Positions 21,401 through 31,379 of a DNA stretch of 64,000 nucleotides are shown piece after piece; positions within the stretch are counted from its first letter, which is position 1, and each line of letters begins with the position of its first letter. The stretch comes from Sanguinoderma infundibulare (lineage: Eukaryota > Basidiomycota > Agaricomycetes > Polyporales > Polyporaceae), in the NCBI GenBank assembly GCA_032821775.1, contig JAVLRN010000001.1, positions 1,054,001-1,118,000 on the forward strand, given 5' to 3'. The notes below the pieces were generated by a model that ran no database searches, was not told the DNA's origin, and worked only from the letters and a program-made list of their open reading frames with translations. Position numbers and translations under genes: made by a program.

Positions 21401-23239
21401 GCGGCGGAATTCCGCCGGCCAGACGGCAAGCGTGAAAAGGGAGTTGAAGAGGGAAGTGAAAGCTAGTAGGAAGGCGCGAACGTGTCTAGGGGAGGAGGAA
21501 GAGTGGGAGGTAACGTATTTCAGGAAGGACCAAGGTACGTGGTCCCAGCCTGGGGTGGAGCGGGGTCGGCACGCTGCAAGGGCGTCCGTCAGCTCCTGGG
21601 AGGAGAAGGGGGGCCAGTCGCGTTCGTCGAGTTTCTTGAGTTGTTCAACGAGTTCAAGTGAGACGGGCCGAGTCGCGGCGCTGTGGAAGTGGCTGTCAAG
21701 GGTGGAGAAGAGGGTGTCGTCTGACGTGATCGGGGCTCCGGTATCGTCGTGGAGACCTACGTAGTCGTGGATGCGCCGGGGGCGGGCCCAGCGCATGAGG
21801 GCAAAGATGTCCCTGTCTTCAGTGCTGACCTCGTGGATGCGACGTTCGAAGAACGTGTTCTTGGCCTTGCGGATCGCGCGGAAGTAGTCCGTGCGGGCGT
21901 CCTTCCGGGCCTCCTGCTCTCGCGGAGAGAGTTGGTGGTCCGTGGAGAAGCGGTCGCGTGCGGGTGAGGACCGGGTGGCATTGTGGGACTGCCACGGGGC
22001 GGTGTCGCGGAGGACTTGGAAGAGGTGCCTCCGGGCAGCCTTGACGGACGAATCGTACCACGACTGTTGTCGGATGGATGGGCGACGAGGTTGGGCAAAG
22101 GAGTCCCAAGTCTCCGTGACGGTGTCGAAGATCAGCGTGACAGCCACTTCAGCCGCTGCCTTGGAGTCGAGAGGGAGGAGGGGAGGAAGGGTGTCCGAGT
22201 CGAGGGGGAGAGAGATGGTAGGGTAAAAAACGTGAAGAAGAGAATCAGACAGCGTAGAAAGATAGTCCGGCATATCGTCCAATGGGACGCCGGGAGGGCC
22301 AAAAAGAGAGTGTGGTGTAATAGAGAGAGACGTATGTATCAAAGCGTGGTCGGAGAGGCCGCGACCATGGAGGTCGACGCGAATAGAGTCAGAAAGAGCA
22401 GGGGAGTTGGGGGTCCATACGAGGTCGATGACCGTCCCGCGTAAGGAAGAATTATCCGGGACATGGGTAACAACATCCGGGGGGGAGAGGAGACGCAGGT
22501 CCCACAAACCAAGGAAGGAGTCCAGAGCAGCGAGAGTGGTACGAGAGGACGAAGTGGGGTAAGAAGGGTCCCAATCGGGACTATGGACGTTAAAGTCGCC
22601 ACCAACACAACGAATATGAGAAGGAAGACGAGGACCAAGGGAAGAAAGGTAATCGAACAAAACAGCAGGGTGATTACTGTCGTTGTAGAGGTTGAGTATG
22701 TAAAGGGGGGGTTCGCGTGCCGACAGTTGAATGCCGACCAGTAAAGCGTCCCGAGAGGTGACGGACGGGTGTAAAGACACCCGATGCCGCGGGAAGCGGT
22801 GGTTAATGTAGCAAACCGCACGAGGATGCGGTTTGTGCTCATCCTTGACCAGCGGCTCGATGAGCTGCCAGTTGGGGTTAGCCTGTGTGCCAAAGTAGAA
22901 GTTGTCAGCAGTGCGGTCCCCAGGACCGGAACTGTTGTGTTTGCCGCCGCAGGCGGGAATAGCCTTGATTTTGCCATACCAAGGTTCCTGGATGCATAGG
23001 ACGTCTGTGTTAGCCGCAAGGGACGCAAGAAGAGAGGAAACTTGAGCCGAGCTGCGGTGCGCGTTGTGGAACACGACCTTCAGCTCAGAGAACGTGGAGG
23101 CGCGAGGGGAGGAATGGGGACGGGGGAGAGGAGGAGGGGGTGTAGTAGTAGCAGGGGGGTCGTCTGATATCCTGAGATTGTCAAAGAGTGAGTGGAGTTC
23201 GTCGACAGCGACGGAGAAGTGGTCAGAGTGTGAAGACAT
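18479..23239 (-). CDS. LINE ORF2: APE endonuclease, reverse transcriptase, RNase H
   Basis: Uninterrupted 1,586-residue polyprotein. The apurinic-type endonuclease spans about residues 50-310, with IQEPW (Glu85), GGDFNVHSPDWD (214-) and SDHALI (296-). Reverse transcriptase spans about 540-890: VVIPKPNKPDY, YRPIVLLSTIAKWMEK, GFDIAQFFPS (Asp704), GVGQGSSLSP and catalytic YVDD (803-806). RNase H lies at about 1130-1265, with YTDGS (Asp1134), AERKAL (Glu1175), FMDSLS (Asp1199) and HSGIIGNEKADALA. A C-terminal zinc-type motif is CRCGSLGDPIHSRHHILAEC (1377-1396). All catalytic residues are present, so the protein could be active. The start ATG overlaps the ORF1 stop as TAATG, implying reinitiation after ORF1 translation. 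Confidence 0.95.
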   Translation of the reverse strand: MSSHSDHFSVAVDELHSLFDNLRISDDPPATTTPPPPLPRPHSSPRASTFSELKVVFHNAHRSSAQVSSLLASLAANTDVLCIQEPWYGKIKAIPACGGKHNSSGPGDRTADNFYFGTQANPNWQLIEPLVKDEHKPHPRAVCYINHRFPRHRVSLHPSVTSRDALLVGIQLSAREPPLYILNLYNDSNHPAVLFDYLSSLGPRLPSHIRCVGGDFNVHSPDWDPSYPTSSSRTTLAALDSFLGLWDLRLLSPPDVVTHVPDNSSLRGTVIDLVWTPNSPALSDSIRVDLHGRGLSDHALIHTSLSITPHSLFGPPGVPLDDMPDYLSTLSDSLLHVFYPTISLPLDSDTLPPLLPLDSKAAAEVAVTLIFDTVTETWDSFAQPRRPSIRQQSWYDSSVKAARRHLFQVLRDTAPWQSHNATRSSPARDRFSTDHQLSPREQEARKDARTDYFRAIRKAKNTFFERRIHEVSTEDRDIFALMRWARPRRIHDYVGLHDDTGAPITSDDTLFSTLDSHFHSAATRPVSLELVEQLKKLDERDWPPFSSQELTDALAACRPRSTPGWDHVPWSFLKYVTSHSSSSPRHVRAFLLAFTSLFNSLFTLAVWPAEFRRAVTVVIPKPNKPDYSRIKAYRPIVLLSTIAKWMEKVINTRLAFDAQAHGVIHPCQFGSTWKHSTVNAVTYTVQHIHASWRHRLVTSMLGFDIAQFFPSINHSLLIAVCVRRGFPPSFISWLRAYLLPRSSSFRFGAASSDDFTIPSVGVGQGSSLSPTLSAIPASILMYALADYFRYNSQRHHFSYSHLYVDDGNLMVSSPSVHENITLLSDLYSLTIRILTGLGLTIEHEKTSLIHFIPGHNPSQLPFASLPLTIPLTSAPLVIPASPTITHLGFVLDSRLSWKHHVQHFARRTSSTTTAVRMLGSSQRGLSPIQRRQLYVACIRPILTYGIQVWFRQKGAYHLLKPLHTAQHAALRWITGCFSTTPVGALHILSGIVPIHLFGAKLQNSYRLRIHTLYHSHPIRNLFPSLYTLPKKRLHTPFFPPLIDPKKPLYHSAVSSITALPTSSTLPPLPTFNPLHRLCRPGCRPIDTFASRIHFFHDSPPKKSNHDALHSWIASTLQPRIDRAHSDPDTLVIYTDGSAPPTGGPSAAAFIAYPSFHSISAEHAAPAGLGFAHDAERKALDLAMDHVLHQSQVSVFFFMDSLSTLRSWFLTGSGDPLTISINSSVRRWLERDMAHHLYFSWCPSHSGIIGNEKADALASGHLASLQRDPPQHSPATVTRLAYAKRRIGNTLWLDWTKMAIDDSDPTRPRIRRPFWGSHWLPTAYPVRFLPNDGKSLIRAHGHKSITTYSRLTRLMTGHAPTGEYRRQFRAFAQQPYRCRCGSLGDPIHSRHHILAECPLYFRGELFRPRYLSKLDPFPDILAFLAVNPTAFTFADCPVDPPDDLDFLPSPLSELIHAVAHASLRHSKLRSRLPLPFSPVPAGMSPEDVAAHFVHHTHRRPLHPDVLPLLDFGWEAILEPRALEHIQRLQDRGHIYPTTELAVSDEIRLLRGPTISSSLLPRDVTSPAVGQLTKCVARTEHGGGSRSS

Positions 23240-26200
23240 TAGAGTCCTGCCCCCACGGGCGCGGGAACATCAGGGAAAACTTCAGTGACGTGAGCATGTG
23301 GAACCGTATAGTAGGTGCGGGGGGCGGCATTGTGTTGGCCGGGGGGGGCGGGTCCTTGCAAATGCTGGCCGAGAGGGTGGGGCGCGCTGCAGCGCCGACA
23401 GAACGGCTGGTAAACGGGGGTGGAAGAGGAGGGGGTGTGGAAGAACCCGTCGGCGTCAGCAGCCATGCGCGACGGGCCCGGGTTAGCAGTGGGGGAAGCG
23501 GGGTTGCGGCGGGAGACGTGAACACCGAACTCATGCCGACAGCGGCACGAGCGGCAGTAAGGGCCGGAGGCCGGGGGGCGGACATGGACGCCGAACTTGT
23601 GGGAGACGCCGCAGGAGCGGCAGGGGACGGGCAGCCCCATTTGGCGGGCCACGTTAGGGTTCTGTGAAGGCCGGTTGATTTCAGCAAGCCGCGCGCGGCG
23701 GCGGGGACACGCGGGAGAGGTAGAGGGATGATCGCCCCCGCAGTTGGCACAGGCCTCAACGGCGGTGGGGGCGACCGCAACGTGATCATACGTACGATGG
23801 GCCCCGGCGCAGACAGCGCACTTGGGGGCTTTGCGGCAGGAGGTCGTGGGGTGGTCCAGGCCCTGGCAGTTAGCGCAGAGTCGGACCGTTTGGCGGGTGG
23901 GGCAGAGCGAGGCTGGGCGAAGGCCAACCCCAAACTCGAATTCTAGAGGCTTGTTGTGGAGGAGACGGGCACGCGCGAAGAGGTGAGACTCCTCGCGTAT
24001 GTCGATGTAGAGAGAGGCGGCATCAGGGGAGGGGTTGGGGAGCCACCGAGCGCCAATGATACAGTCAGCAGGGATGGAGTGCCACGGCGATGATGCCGGA
24101 GCGCGAGCCGCAGCTTCTCTGGCACAAAGAAGAGGGTCAATTTCTACGGTGTCACCCCCGAGGAGGTGTATGCGCGAGGGAATGGAGTGAACGACGAAGG
24201 CAGTGAAATACTTAAAACCAGAGCTCTCCAGGGTCGGGAGCTTGAGGAGTTCGCCGACAGAAATGTCGAGGAGCTCGATGAAATCGGCAGAAAGGGTGCC
24301 GGGGGTGACGATGGAGAGGGCGTAGCCGGCCGGACCCCAATGGACGGCCGAGATGGCGATGTTGTCGGAGGCGAGGTGTCAGCGGATGTTGGCCTCAGGT
24401 TCCCGGAGGTGGGGTGGGAAAGGGCGGTCGAAGCAGTATTGCCGAGCAGTGGCGTGCCCCTTGGGGAGGGCAGAGATCTTAGAGTTGATGACTTCGTCGA
24501 CGTTAATTCGTGGGGGACCGCGGGACCACGCCGACGGTCTGGTGGGAGGCGTTTGGGGGGATTGATGGGAGGCGGCAGCCTGGGGGGGGTTAGCAGGGGG
24601 AGCGGCCGGAACCGCGGGAGCAGGGACGATAGGGGGGGAGGGAGGGCGGGGAGGGAGGGAGGTGGGGGCGGGAGTGGTGACCTTGGGGGTGGCAGGCTTG
24701 GGCGGAGGCGGTGCGGCCGTGGTGGGGCCAGCGGTGCCGGGGGATGCCGCAACGGCGTAAGAAACGCCAGCGACCGTCTTGCCCTTCTTTCGCTTGGAGG
24801 CGGCAGAGCGGGCGTGCTTGGTGGTGGGATGGGGCCCCTTGCACGTAGCGCAGCGGGGGCCGGCAGCCGGGACGTGACCGGGGAAGGGAGTGCTTTCGCG
24901 CTCCATGGCGGCCGGGGTGAATCGCACCCTCGGAGCGGGAGAGGGGTCGACGGGGGCGGAGTTGTGTACGGAGTGCATGGAGCCGGCGGTGCCGACCGAC
25001 GTGACTCCTCGCATGGGTGAAGGAGGGGAAGGGGAGCGAGGGGGGGCCGCGGCTTGCGCGGGACGCCCCGCCGCGGAGGCCTGTGGGAAGTAAGCAGCGT
25101 ACGGATGGTCAGGGGAAGCAAAGGCGGCAACAAAAGAGTCCTTGACGAGCAGGGAGAGACGGAGGGCAGAGTCAAAGACAAACGAGTAGGTGTACATAAG
25201 GAAATGAAGAACGCAAGGGGGGAGGGCGAGGCAGCGGGCGAGTTCGTACGTAGTGAAATCGGCGCGCGAAGAGATACGGGGACGTTCGAGGAAGAAAAGG
25301 GAAGTACACTCCTGGAGCAGGGCCAGGTCGAGAGGGGAGACATCAGAGAGCATCTCGATAACCTTACTGGGAAGTTCGTCGTCGATAGGGGAGTCAGGGA
25401 GGGAGGCGTTGGGGAGGAGTCGTGCGATACACAGGTATGCATCGCGACGGGCGTCACCGTCGGCTTGGAGGAACGTGTCCGCATCCCAGGCGCGGTTGAT
25501 GTCGTTGACAGTCGGGTCAGCGAGGGCTTCCGGGGGGACCTGTTCCGGGGTGCTCTCGGTGAGAGCGTTCAGACCGTACTGGATCCTGGTGAGCTGGATG
25601 GCGGTGTTGTCGAAATCGACGAACGGAATGGACGAGCGGTCGATGGAGGGAGGAGGGGACATGGCCCAAGGCAGGTGTGGTTGGAGGGTGGCCACGTGAG
25701 CGAAGTAGCTCAGGAGTGGCGGAAGACGGCTGGTGTCGACGACGGCCGTCGGGGGAGGAGCGCGGGTGGGGGTGAACGCCGGGGCGGGGGTCGGGATGCC
25801 AGAGGTAGAGGGAATGGTCTGGGCGTGGCTGGACTGTGCACCAGATGAGGACGGGGTGGGAACAGAGAGTGGGGGCGGCAAATGGGGGGAGGGAGGGGGG
25901 GCCGCCCCTCGGGGGACGGGCGTGGGAGTGAGGGTGACAGGGGAGGTCATGTCGTGAAGGTGGGCGTTCTGAAGGGTGTTGATCTGCAAGACGTGTTGGG
26001 CGTCCTCGATGATGGCGGTCAGGCTGAGCTGTGCCACCGGGACGGGCGGGGCCGGAGAAGAGGCTTGGGTGGATGGGCCGGGAGGGCGGGCCGTGGGAGC
26101 GGAAGACGGGGTGAGGGTGACCGGGGAGGCAAAGTCGTGGATGGGGCCTGGGAAGGGCACGTCGCTGGGGGCAGGCAGGCACGCCTGCACCACGAGGCGG

Positions 26201-26475
26201 GCAGCGGTGTCGTCGGAGACGCGAACGTCGGGGTCCGCGTCGTCATCAGTCGAGCAGTCGTCGTCGTCGTCGTCGGCGTCGCCCTCGTCCTCGTCCATAG
26301 GGGCGGGGGCCCCGGCCTGATCGGGGGAAGGGGCGGGGATGTGGAGAGACGCCTCCTCCGGGACAGAGGTGGGGACGGTGAAGTTGGCTGCAAGCCGGTG
26401 TTGCGCCGAATTCTCAAGATAAACAATGGCAGAAGGAGGGGGATTGTCGCTGGGATCCATAGTAGAGGTGACCAA
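23239..26475 (-). pseudogene. LINE ORF1: Gag-like nucleic-acid-binding protein with in-frame TGA
   Basis: A 1,079-codon frame starting MVTSTMDPSDN, interrupted only by TGA at 24381-24379 after EPEANIR. The frame continues unchanged (HLASDNIAISAVHWG) to TAA at 23241-23239. The N-terminal half is Pro/Ser/Thr-rich and disordered. The conserved core is LLDISVGELLKLPTLESSG and IIGARWLPNPSPDAASLYID. Zinc-type modules are CATCKGPHPTTKH (near residue 542), CCHC CANCQGLDHPTTSC, CAVCAGAHRTYDH, CANCGGDHPSTSPAC, then CRSCGVSHKFGVH, CRSCRCRHEFGVH and CRRCSAPHPLGQH near the C-terminus. It likely coats LINE RNA. The TGA sits where CGA would fit, consistent with C-to-T change at a CpG. Confidence 0.9.
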
Positions 26476-26555
26476 GTATGCGGAGTACGAGGAGGGGGAG
26501 GGTACGGGATGGGCGCCTAAACGCGATGGTGGTGGTACTGGGTCAAGAAGCGATG

Positions 26556-26570
26556 TCCCGTTGCGTGGTC
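26556..26570. repeat. LINE target-site duplication, 5' copy
   Basis: Exact copy of 18269-18283. Confidence 0.9.
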
Positions 26571-26999
26571 ACCGAGAACTTTGTAGTTGCACAGCGAGGA
26601 AATGCTGTGCCCTCGGCGAGCGTTCAATTGGCATTCGTTTTGAAACCCCGCCGTCCATCACTAGCCCACTGGCACCGTCATGAACTTTTGTACATATCGC
26701 CCGCGGCGGCAGAAGGCGGCGCGTCTGGAATGTCTGCGGTTCCACATTGTATCGCTGCCTCCAGTGTCCACATGCATGCTTGCGACCACGGTTTGTCCGC
26801 ATGCATCCCTTGCCTTTACATTGCCTTTACCATACCCCGGTATGGTACATCAAATTTCCTTCAAGACTCCCTTTCAATCCTACCTTCCCTTCCCTTTGGT
26901 TGGAACAAATGGGTCCGAAGGGCGAGGGATCGGCCGCCGTTCATCGGCGCATGATCCAGTCAGCCAAGGGATAATAATATGTCCGGGATTCGAAGACTG
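26571..26999. other. Intergenic region between LINE and copy C
   Basis: Before the LINE arrived this was the sequence upstream of VAC8. No gene is supported; short frames overlap on one strand without a recognisable domain. Confidence 0.4.
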
Positions 27000-28240
27000 C
27001 ACCCATATAGGCTGACCGTCTTTGGAAGATGACCTTCCAAATACGACTTGGAGGGTGGCTGGTTAGCCACCATCGTTGTGAAGGGTATATACAGACGCCC
27101 AGGACGTTCGCCTCCTCCTCACCTACCATCTGGTTAACGTTCACGAACTATGTCTCTTCATCGCAGCCTCTCCTCAGCACTCCTCCGGATCGTATACGCT
27201 CTCCAGCTTCTCTTCAAGAACACTCTGCAACATTCCCCTCTCATGCCTTGGTTCCTCTTCCATTCCACTCGTCCTCCCGATCCGTTGTCGTACCGCCGGG
27301 GAGGACCGTGACATCTAACATGGTCCATCCCTGGCGGGACCCGCTTTCGATCTCGTACCCTTCTACAATTTCGACGACCTGGCGCGCGACACCGTCGCCT
27401 CCAAGGTCCAGTCTACCCCATCACGACCAGTCCCATCCCGCCGCCTTCTCGCCCCCGAGCGTCCCACCCGCCCCGATCACCCAGCGTTACGCTAGGCCGT
27501 GCCACACCGTGCACGGCAGCGATTGGGGAGGAGCACTCGGTGAGCAGCTTCCCCTTCTCCACAGCATCCTTGCCCTCATTGTCGTCGCCTTTGCTGTGCT
27601 CCAGAGGCCCGAAGCGGCACACAACGGCAGTCCTCCGCCATGGCGCTCCGCGAAGATCGCATCCCTATCCCGTACAAAGCCTGGATAGGTATATATACCC
27701 AGGCAGCGTACAACCCGTGTCAATGCAGCGGCGCAATCGGGAGCCAAACAGAGCATCCTAGTACAGATAGGCATTGGGCAAAGCCCGCCGCGTACACCGC
27801 CGCTGCAGCGCCGGACAATTTGGGAGCACTTCGGTGAGCACCTCGTCCTCGTTGTCCGAGAAGACTAGCTGACACCGGATGATAGAGGACCGCCACGCTG
27901 TTCGACAGCCGTTCGCCACTCCTACTCCTGGGAGTGGTTTGGGGATGGTCGTGCTTGCGTTGCTGCCCTCTCGTCTCTGCCCCGGCTGACGCCTGGTGGG
28001 ATGTAAGGTGGCGCAATGTTATGGGCCTGACTGGTCTTGGTAGCGACAGGTCGTTTGTGGAGGAGTTTCGAGGTCGATATAAGCCGGGCGCAATGTAGAG
28101 GAGGGCAACGACCGAGTTTATTGTATTATTGTCGCGTTGGAAGCGGAATCAACATCAGATAACATACAGTCTGGAAAGTGAGAACTCGAGTGCGCCCCAG
28201 AACACGAGTGCAAGGACGTAGCTGATTGGGTTACTGAAAC
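27000..28240 (+). repeat. Dispersed repeat/gene family, copy C (full-length)
   Basis: Same order and near-identical sequence as copy A: dyad at 27021-27041, TATA-like GGGTATATAC at about 27080, ATG at 27150 opening MSLHRSLSSALLRIVY, then the LMPWFLFHSTRPPD frame. A 65-codon frame at 27640-27837 (MALREDRIPIPYKAWIG...) is open at the same place and length in copy A, while another frame ending NREPNRAS is also open in both. It is unclear which frame, if any, is translated. Confidence 0.75.
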
Positions 28241-28387
28241 GACTGAACGACAGGACCCTAGAATATCCTCCAGCCCGTTCCCGAACCTTCGAAAGACTGC
28301 GAGCATTGTATTAGTAGAACAACGTACAGTGATCAACAGCGCGCGAAAATACCGCTTGCACACACGTACGGCAATCACAACGTACGT

Positions 28388-29180
28388 CTACGACGCGTTC
28401 ATCCCAGACTGGTTCCAGGTCCCGTGCGCGGCAGCCCATCGCCTCTCCTCCATCCTCACATGCACAAACCTGCCTACCAAATCCGCGACCTCTTCCCATC
28501 GCCTGCTGATCTCTCCCGGCGTCCTCACGTCCCCGTTCAGGTCCCCCATCGTGTCCTCCTCCACGTTGTCGCTCCACGCAGTTTCCACATCGTTCAGTTG
28601 CGGGAACACGTCCGACAGGAATGCCGCTACAGGCGTTGGCTCGTCCACGACCGACAGCCCGACCTTGAGTTTGTACACCTTGCTGGGTACCCCGCCGACG
28701 CGTCGCTCGAGCTGCGTGTCTGAATTGCGCGTGTTCACAGGGATCCAGAGCAGTCGGAGATCCGGGCAGAGGTGCACGAAGCGTCGTTTCCGAGTAGCAG
28801 GCCATGGTGGGCTGGTGGAAGCAGAGCCCGAGCCTGACGAGCTTGGGCCAGGAGCGGGCGATGTCAGCTAGGAACGCGTCGTTGATGGAGATCTCGTGTT
28901 CCATGTCGACATCGAGCGTGTGGAGATTGGACAGTGCGAGAAGCGGCTGGAACGTATTGCAGTCGAGGGCGGGACCGGTGAGCAGCGAGCCGACGGAGAC
29001 TGTGACGGAGGTGAGGTGGGTATGGCGGCTGAGCTCGACGCCGAGCTCGGCGATTTCTGAGTCGCAGGAGAAGCCAGCTCGATCGGAAGTTTCGATCCTG
29101 ACGCTATTAAGAACGGGAGAGGAGACGATCTTTACGAGCAAAGTGCAGAGCGCGAGGAAACGATTCCTGACCTGGATTGT
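28388..29180 (-). pseudogene. F-box/LRR-like protein relic
   Basis: The minus strand reads FLALCTLLVKIVSSPVLNSVRIE, then LSRHTHLTSVTVSVGSLL, LSNLHTLDVDMEHEISIND and WPKLVRLGLCFHQPT. A change of frame near 28780 leads into FVHLCPDLRLLWIPV and ends MNAS at 28388. This alternation of short Leu-rich helices matches the LRR part of the large Agaricomycete F-box families. No intact F-box was found upstream, and no good intron bridges the frame change, so it is probably a 5'-truncated, frameshifted copy. Confidence 0.55.
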
Positions 29181-29779
29181 CCGCAGACTTCGCGGTATAA
29201 GTCAAGGACTCGAAATCTGCCGAGGCGATATCGTCGGAGGGGTCGTTTCGACCGATGAAGAAATGGGTATTGGGGCCCACATATAAGACTCTTGTGCTTG
29301 GAAATGAACGTTTGACCCCAGGTGTTCAATATATAGGCCCAGGCCATGTACAGATAAGCTTCCCATGAGCGCTGTGGGAGGCTTTCTGCGTGTTTGAACA
29401 GGCTGATGAGTTCTTGAATGAAGCGTTCGTCGAAGACGAGGAGGACGGATCTGTTGTTTTATTGACTATGGTGAGAGGAAATTCAAATACACGTTGAGAT
29501 GAATACGAACGAGTAGATCCTCGAGCCAATGAGAGCCCGATGTAGGCTGAGCCCGAGACCCTGCTGGTTGGGGGGGTCAAGTAGCGCCCACAACGCGTCA
29601 ACGCGCACGACCACGTGATAACAATACCGCGCGACTTGCTTCGCTCTGCTTTCTGCACCGCTGCTCACCCACTCTCTACACAACTGCCCACCCACTCTCT
29701 GCGTACGTCGTGTATCTCGTCGCGATGTTCCCCTCCGATCCCGCTTCTGCGGTCGAGCCCCAGCAATCATCCCGTTCTG

Positions 29780-30482
29780 CCTCACCAGAACCCTCAACAT
29801 TGAAGGCTCGGAGCCTCTTATCAAGAAACAACCACCAATCATATTCTACTATGGGGAACGCTTTCAATTATTACGCAGAATTGACAAGGCCTGAATCAAA
29901 GCCATGTTCAGGAGGATCGTGTACGCAAGATGCTCCCTCAAAGGAGGCTCCCGCGCTGCTTAGACTATCGGTTTGTCGACGTGCCCCTACCCAGCGATCT
30001 CCCGCTCTGCTGGCTTGGCGTGCCTGTCGAAATCGATCGCATCCCTTGTTATGCGAGGCTACACGGGCTCCACACCCTAGCTTCGGACGGGCCTTGCAGA
30101 GGCATGCCGGGATCTATAGACCTCTTGAAGACCTGGTGCAACATCGTCGAACATTTCTATTTGGAATACGGAGTCCATTTGGAGATGAAGGAAGTGTGGG
30201 GACACCAAATTCCTATCCTCGTCTGTTTCTCAAGTCGAGAGATGGACGAAATCACGTACGACAAGACCGACCCCGTCCGCGAAATGCTGAAGGATATGGA
30301 GTATGGAGAAAATGTACGACTCATGTGGTATCTTGACGCGGAAAGTTGGTGCGTTCTCATACTAGTGCTGTGGTCGGAACGCTAGCCCTGATATCGCTCA
30401 TAGTTTTAATTTTGCACTCCCGTTTCCCGTACGCTTTGTTTTGACCCAATGTTCTTCAGGGCCCGTTCGGCGCAGGTCTGTT
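29780..30482 (+). CDS. Hypothetical protein, possibly frameshifted
   Basis: Two stretches look coding but lie in different frames. The first (about 29765-29890) reads LNIEGSEPLIKKQPPIIFYY and GERFQLLRRIDKA and then meets TGA. The second starts at ATG 29930 and reads CWLGVPVEIDRIPCYARLHG, DLLKTWCNIVEHFYLEYGVH and KEVWGHQIPILVCFSS to DAESW. There a GTGCGT donor (about 30351) can join an acceptor near 30460 to end at TAG (about 30482). No domain recognised. Either an unseen intron or a frameshift separates the two parts. Confidence 0.45.
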
Positions 30483-30756
30483 AGCATCCAACTTCGTCGC
30501 GAACCCTCAATTCGAGCAGCTCAGCGCTTGATTAAGCGCCCGAAGAGGCAAGTCACGCACGACAACAGGCTCCATGCATGCAGGTCCGACCATCGCATAG
30601 ACAGGGAATGACTCTCCTCTTGAAGGTCCTGATACCACCTCGACGCCGAAAGGTACCGAAAGAGCGACATGTACTGGGGTGAGTTACTCACGGAAGTTTT
30701 CTCTAGCAATGAGCGGCAGTACAACCTCAACATACAATTGAAATCTTCTACGGACA

Positions 30757-30837
30757 GGCCCAATGGTCTAGTCGTATGATTCGCGCTTCGGGTTCCGAAG
30801 ATGCGCGAGGTCCTGGGTTCAATTCCCAGTTGGGCCC
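30757..30837 (+). tRNA. tRNA-Pro(CGG) with 9-nt intron
   Basis: The acceptor stem GGCCCAA pairs fully with TTGGGCC (30830-30836), discriminator C. The A box region is TGGTCTAGTCG and the B box GGTTCAATTCC. The anticodon stem CGCGC/GCGCG encloses the loop TTCGGG, then a 9-nt insert TTCCGAAGA at the canonical 37/38 position, then T. The anticodon is CGG. Without the insert the gene is 72 nt, as expected for eukaryotic tRNA-Pro. No CCA is encoded. Confidence 0.92.
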
Positions 30838-30858
30838 GGTCAAACTAGTCTAACACTG

Positions 30859-30863
30859 TTTTT
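30859..30863 (+). terminator. Pol III terminator of tRNA-Pro
   Basis: A TTTTT run 22 bases after the tRNA 3' end. Confidence 0.7.
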
Positions 30864-31379
30864 GTGGGCAGGCGTCATGCTGCTTGGTTTGAGGAACACC
30901 TGTCAAGCCAAAGGGCACCTAGTTCATTCTTCCAGAGAGCCTGGGGTATCCGTCGGATACTTTTGAGGGGCAAGAGGTACGGTGGTTGGATGATCGTCGA
31001 GTGGAGAAAACCACATTTGAGCGCCCATCTTGTCACGCAGTACCGGTGGTGAACATGCCGAAGATATGCGAACATTCCACACGACTTCTCAGAGCTCACA
31101 GCAGACGATTCCATGTTCCGAGTTGACAACTTTATATTATTGCGTGTTTTTGTGCCGGACTGCGTGTACACAACGAACTCGGTGATCGTGCACATGCGCT
31201 GCCCAGGGGTTTTCTCTTTTCTCCCGACTGACATCGACCTCAACAGACCCTCCATAAACGACCGCGCCAAAGCCTCATCCAAAGCCCGCCACGTTCACCT
31301 GGCGTATCCCTCTAGTTCCACCCCACGACCCCGGCCGAAGACAGGGGGTGGGATAGATGCGCGCGCAACCGTGGACAAG
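30864..31379. other. Region without a confident gene
   Basis: A 135-codon minus-strand frame ends at 30875, but has no domain, no homologue I recognise, and lies beside repeat copy D. Not annotated as a gene. Confidence 0.35.

Larger units (their letters stand above)
18284..26555 (-). mobile_element. Full-length Tad-like non-LTR retrotransposon (LINE)
   Basis: An 8.27-kb element on the minus strand: 5' UTR of 80 bases (26555-26476), ORF1 (26475-23239), ORF2 (23239-18479), a 3' UTR of about 170 bases and a poly(A) tail seen as a T run at about 18284-18303. A 15-bp target-site duplication flanks it. The APE endonuclease, RT and RNase H order is that of the I/Tad group common in fungi. One premature TGA in ORF1 is the only clear defect, so insertion is recent. 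Confidence 0.93.

Noticed and set aside
24144..25484. 446-codon minus-strand frame in the LINE
   Set aside because: Pro/Ser-rich shadow frame of ORF1; the zinc modules and conserved core are in the other frame.
30875..31282. 135-codon minus-strand frame
   Set aside because: No recognisable domain or splice structure, and it abuts repeat copy D.
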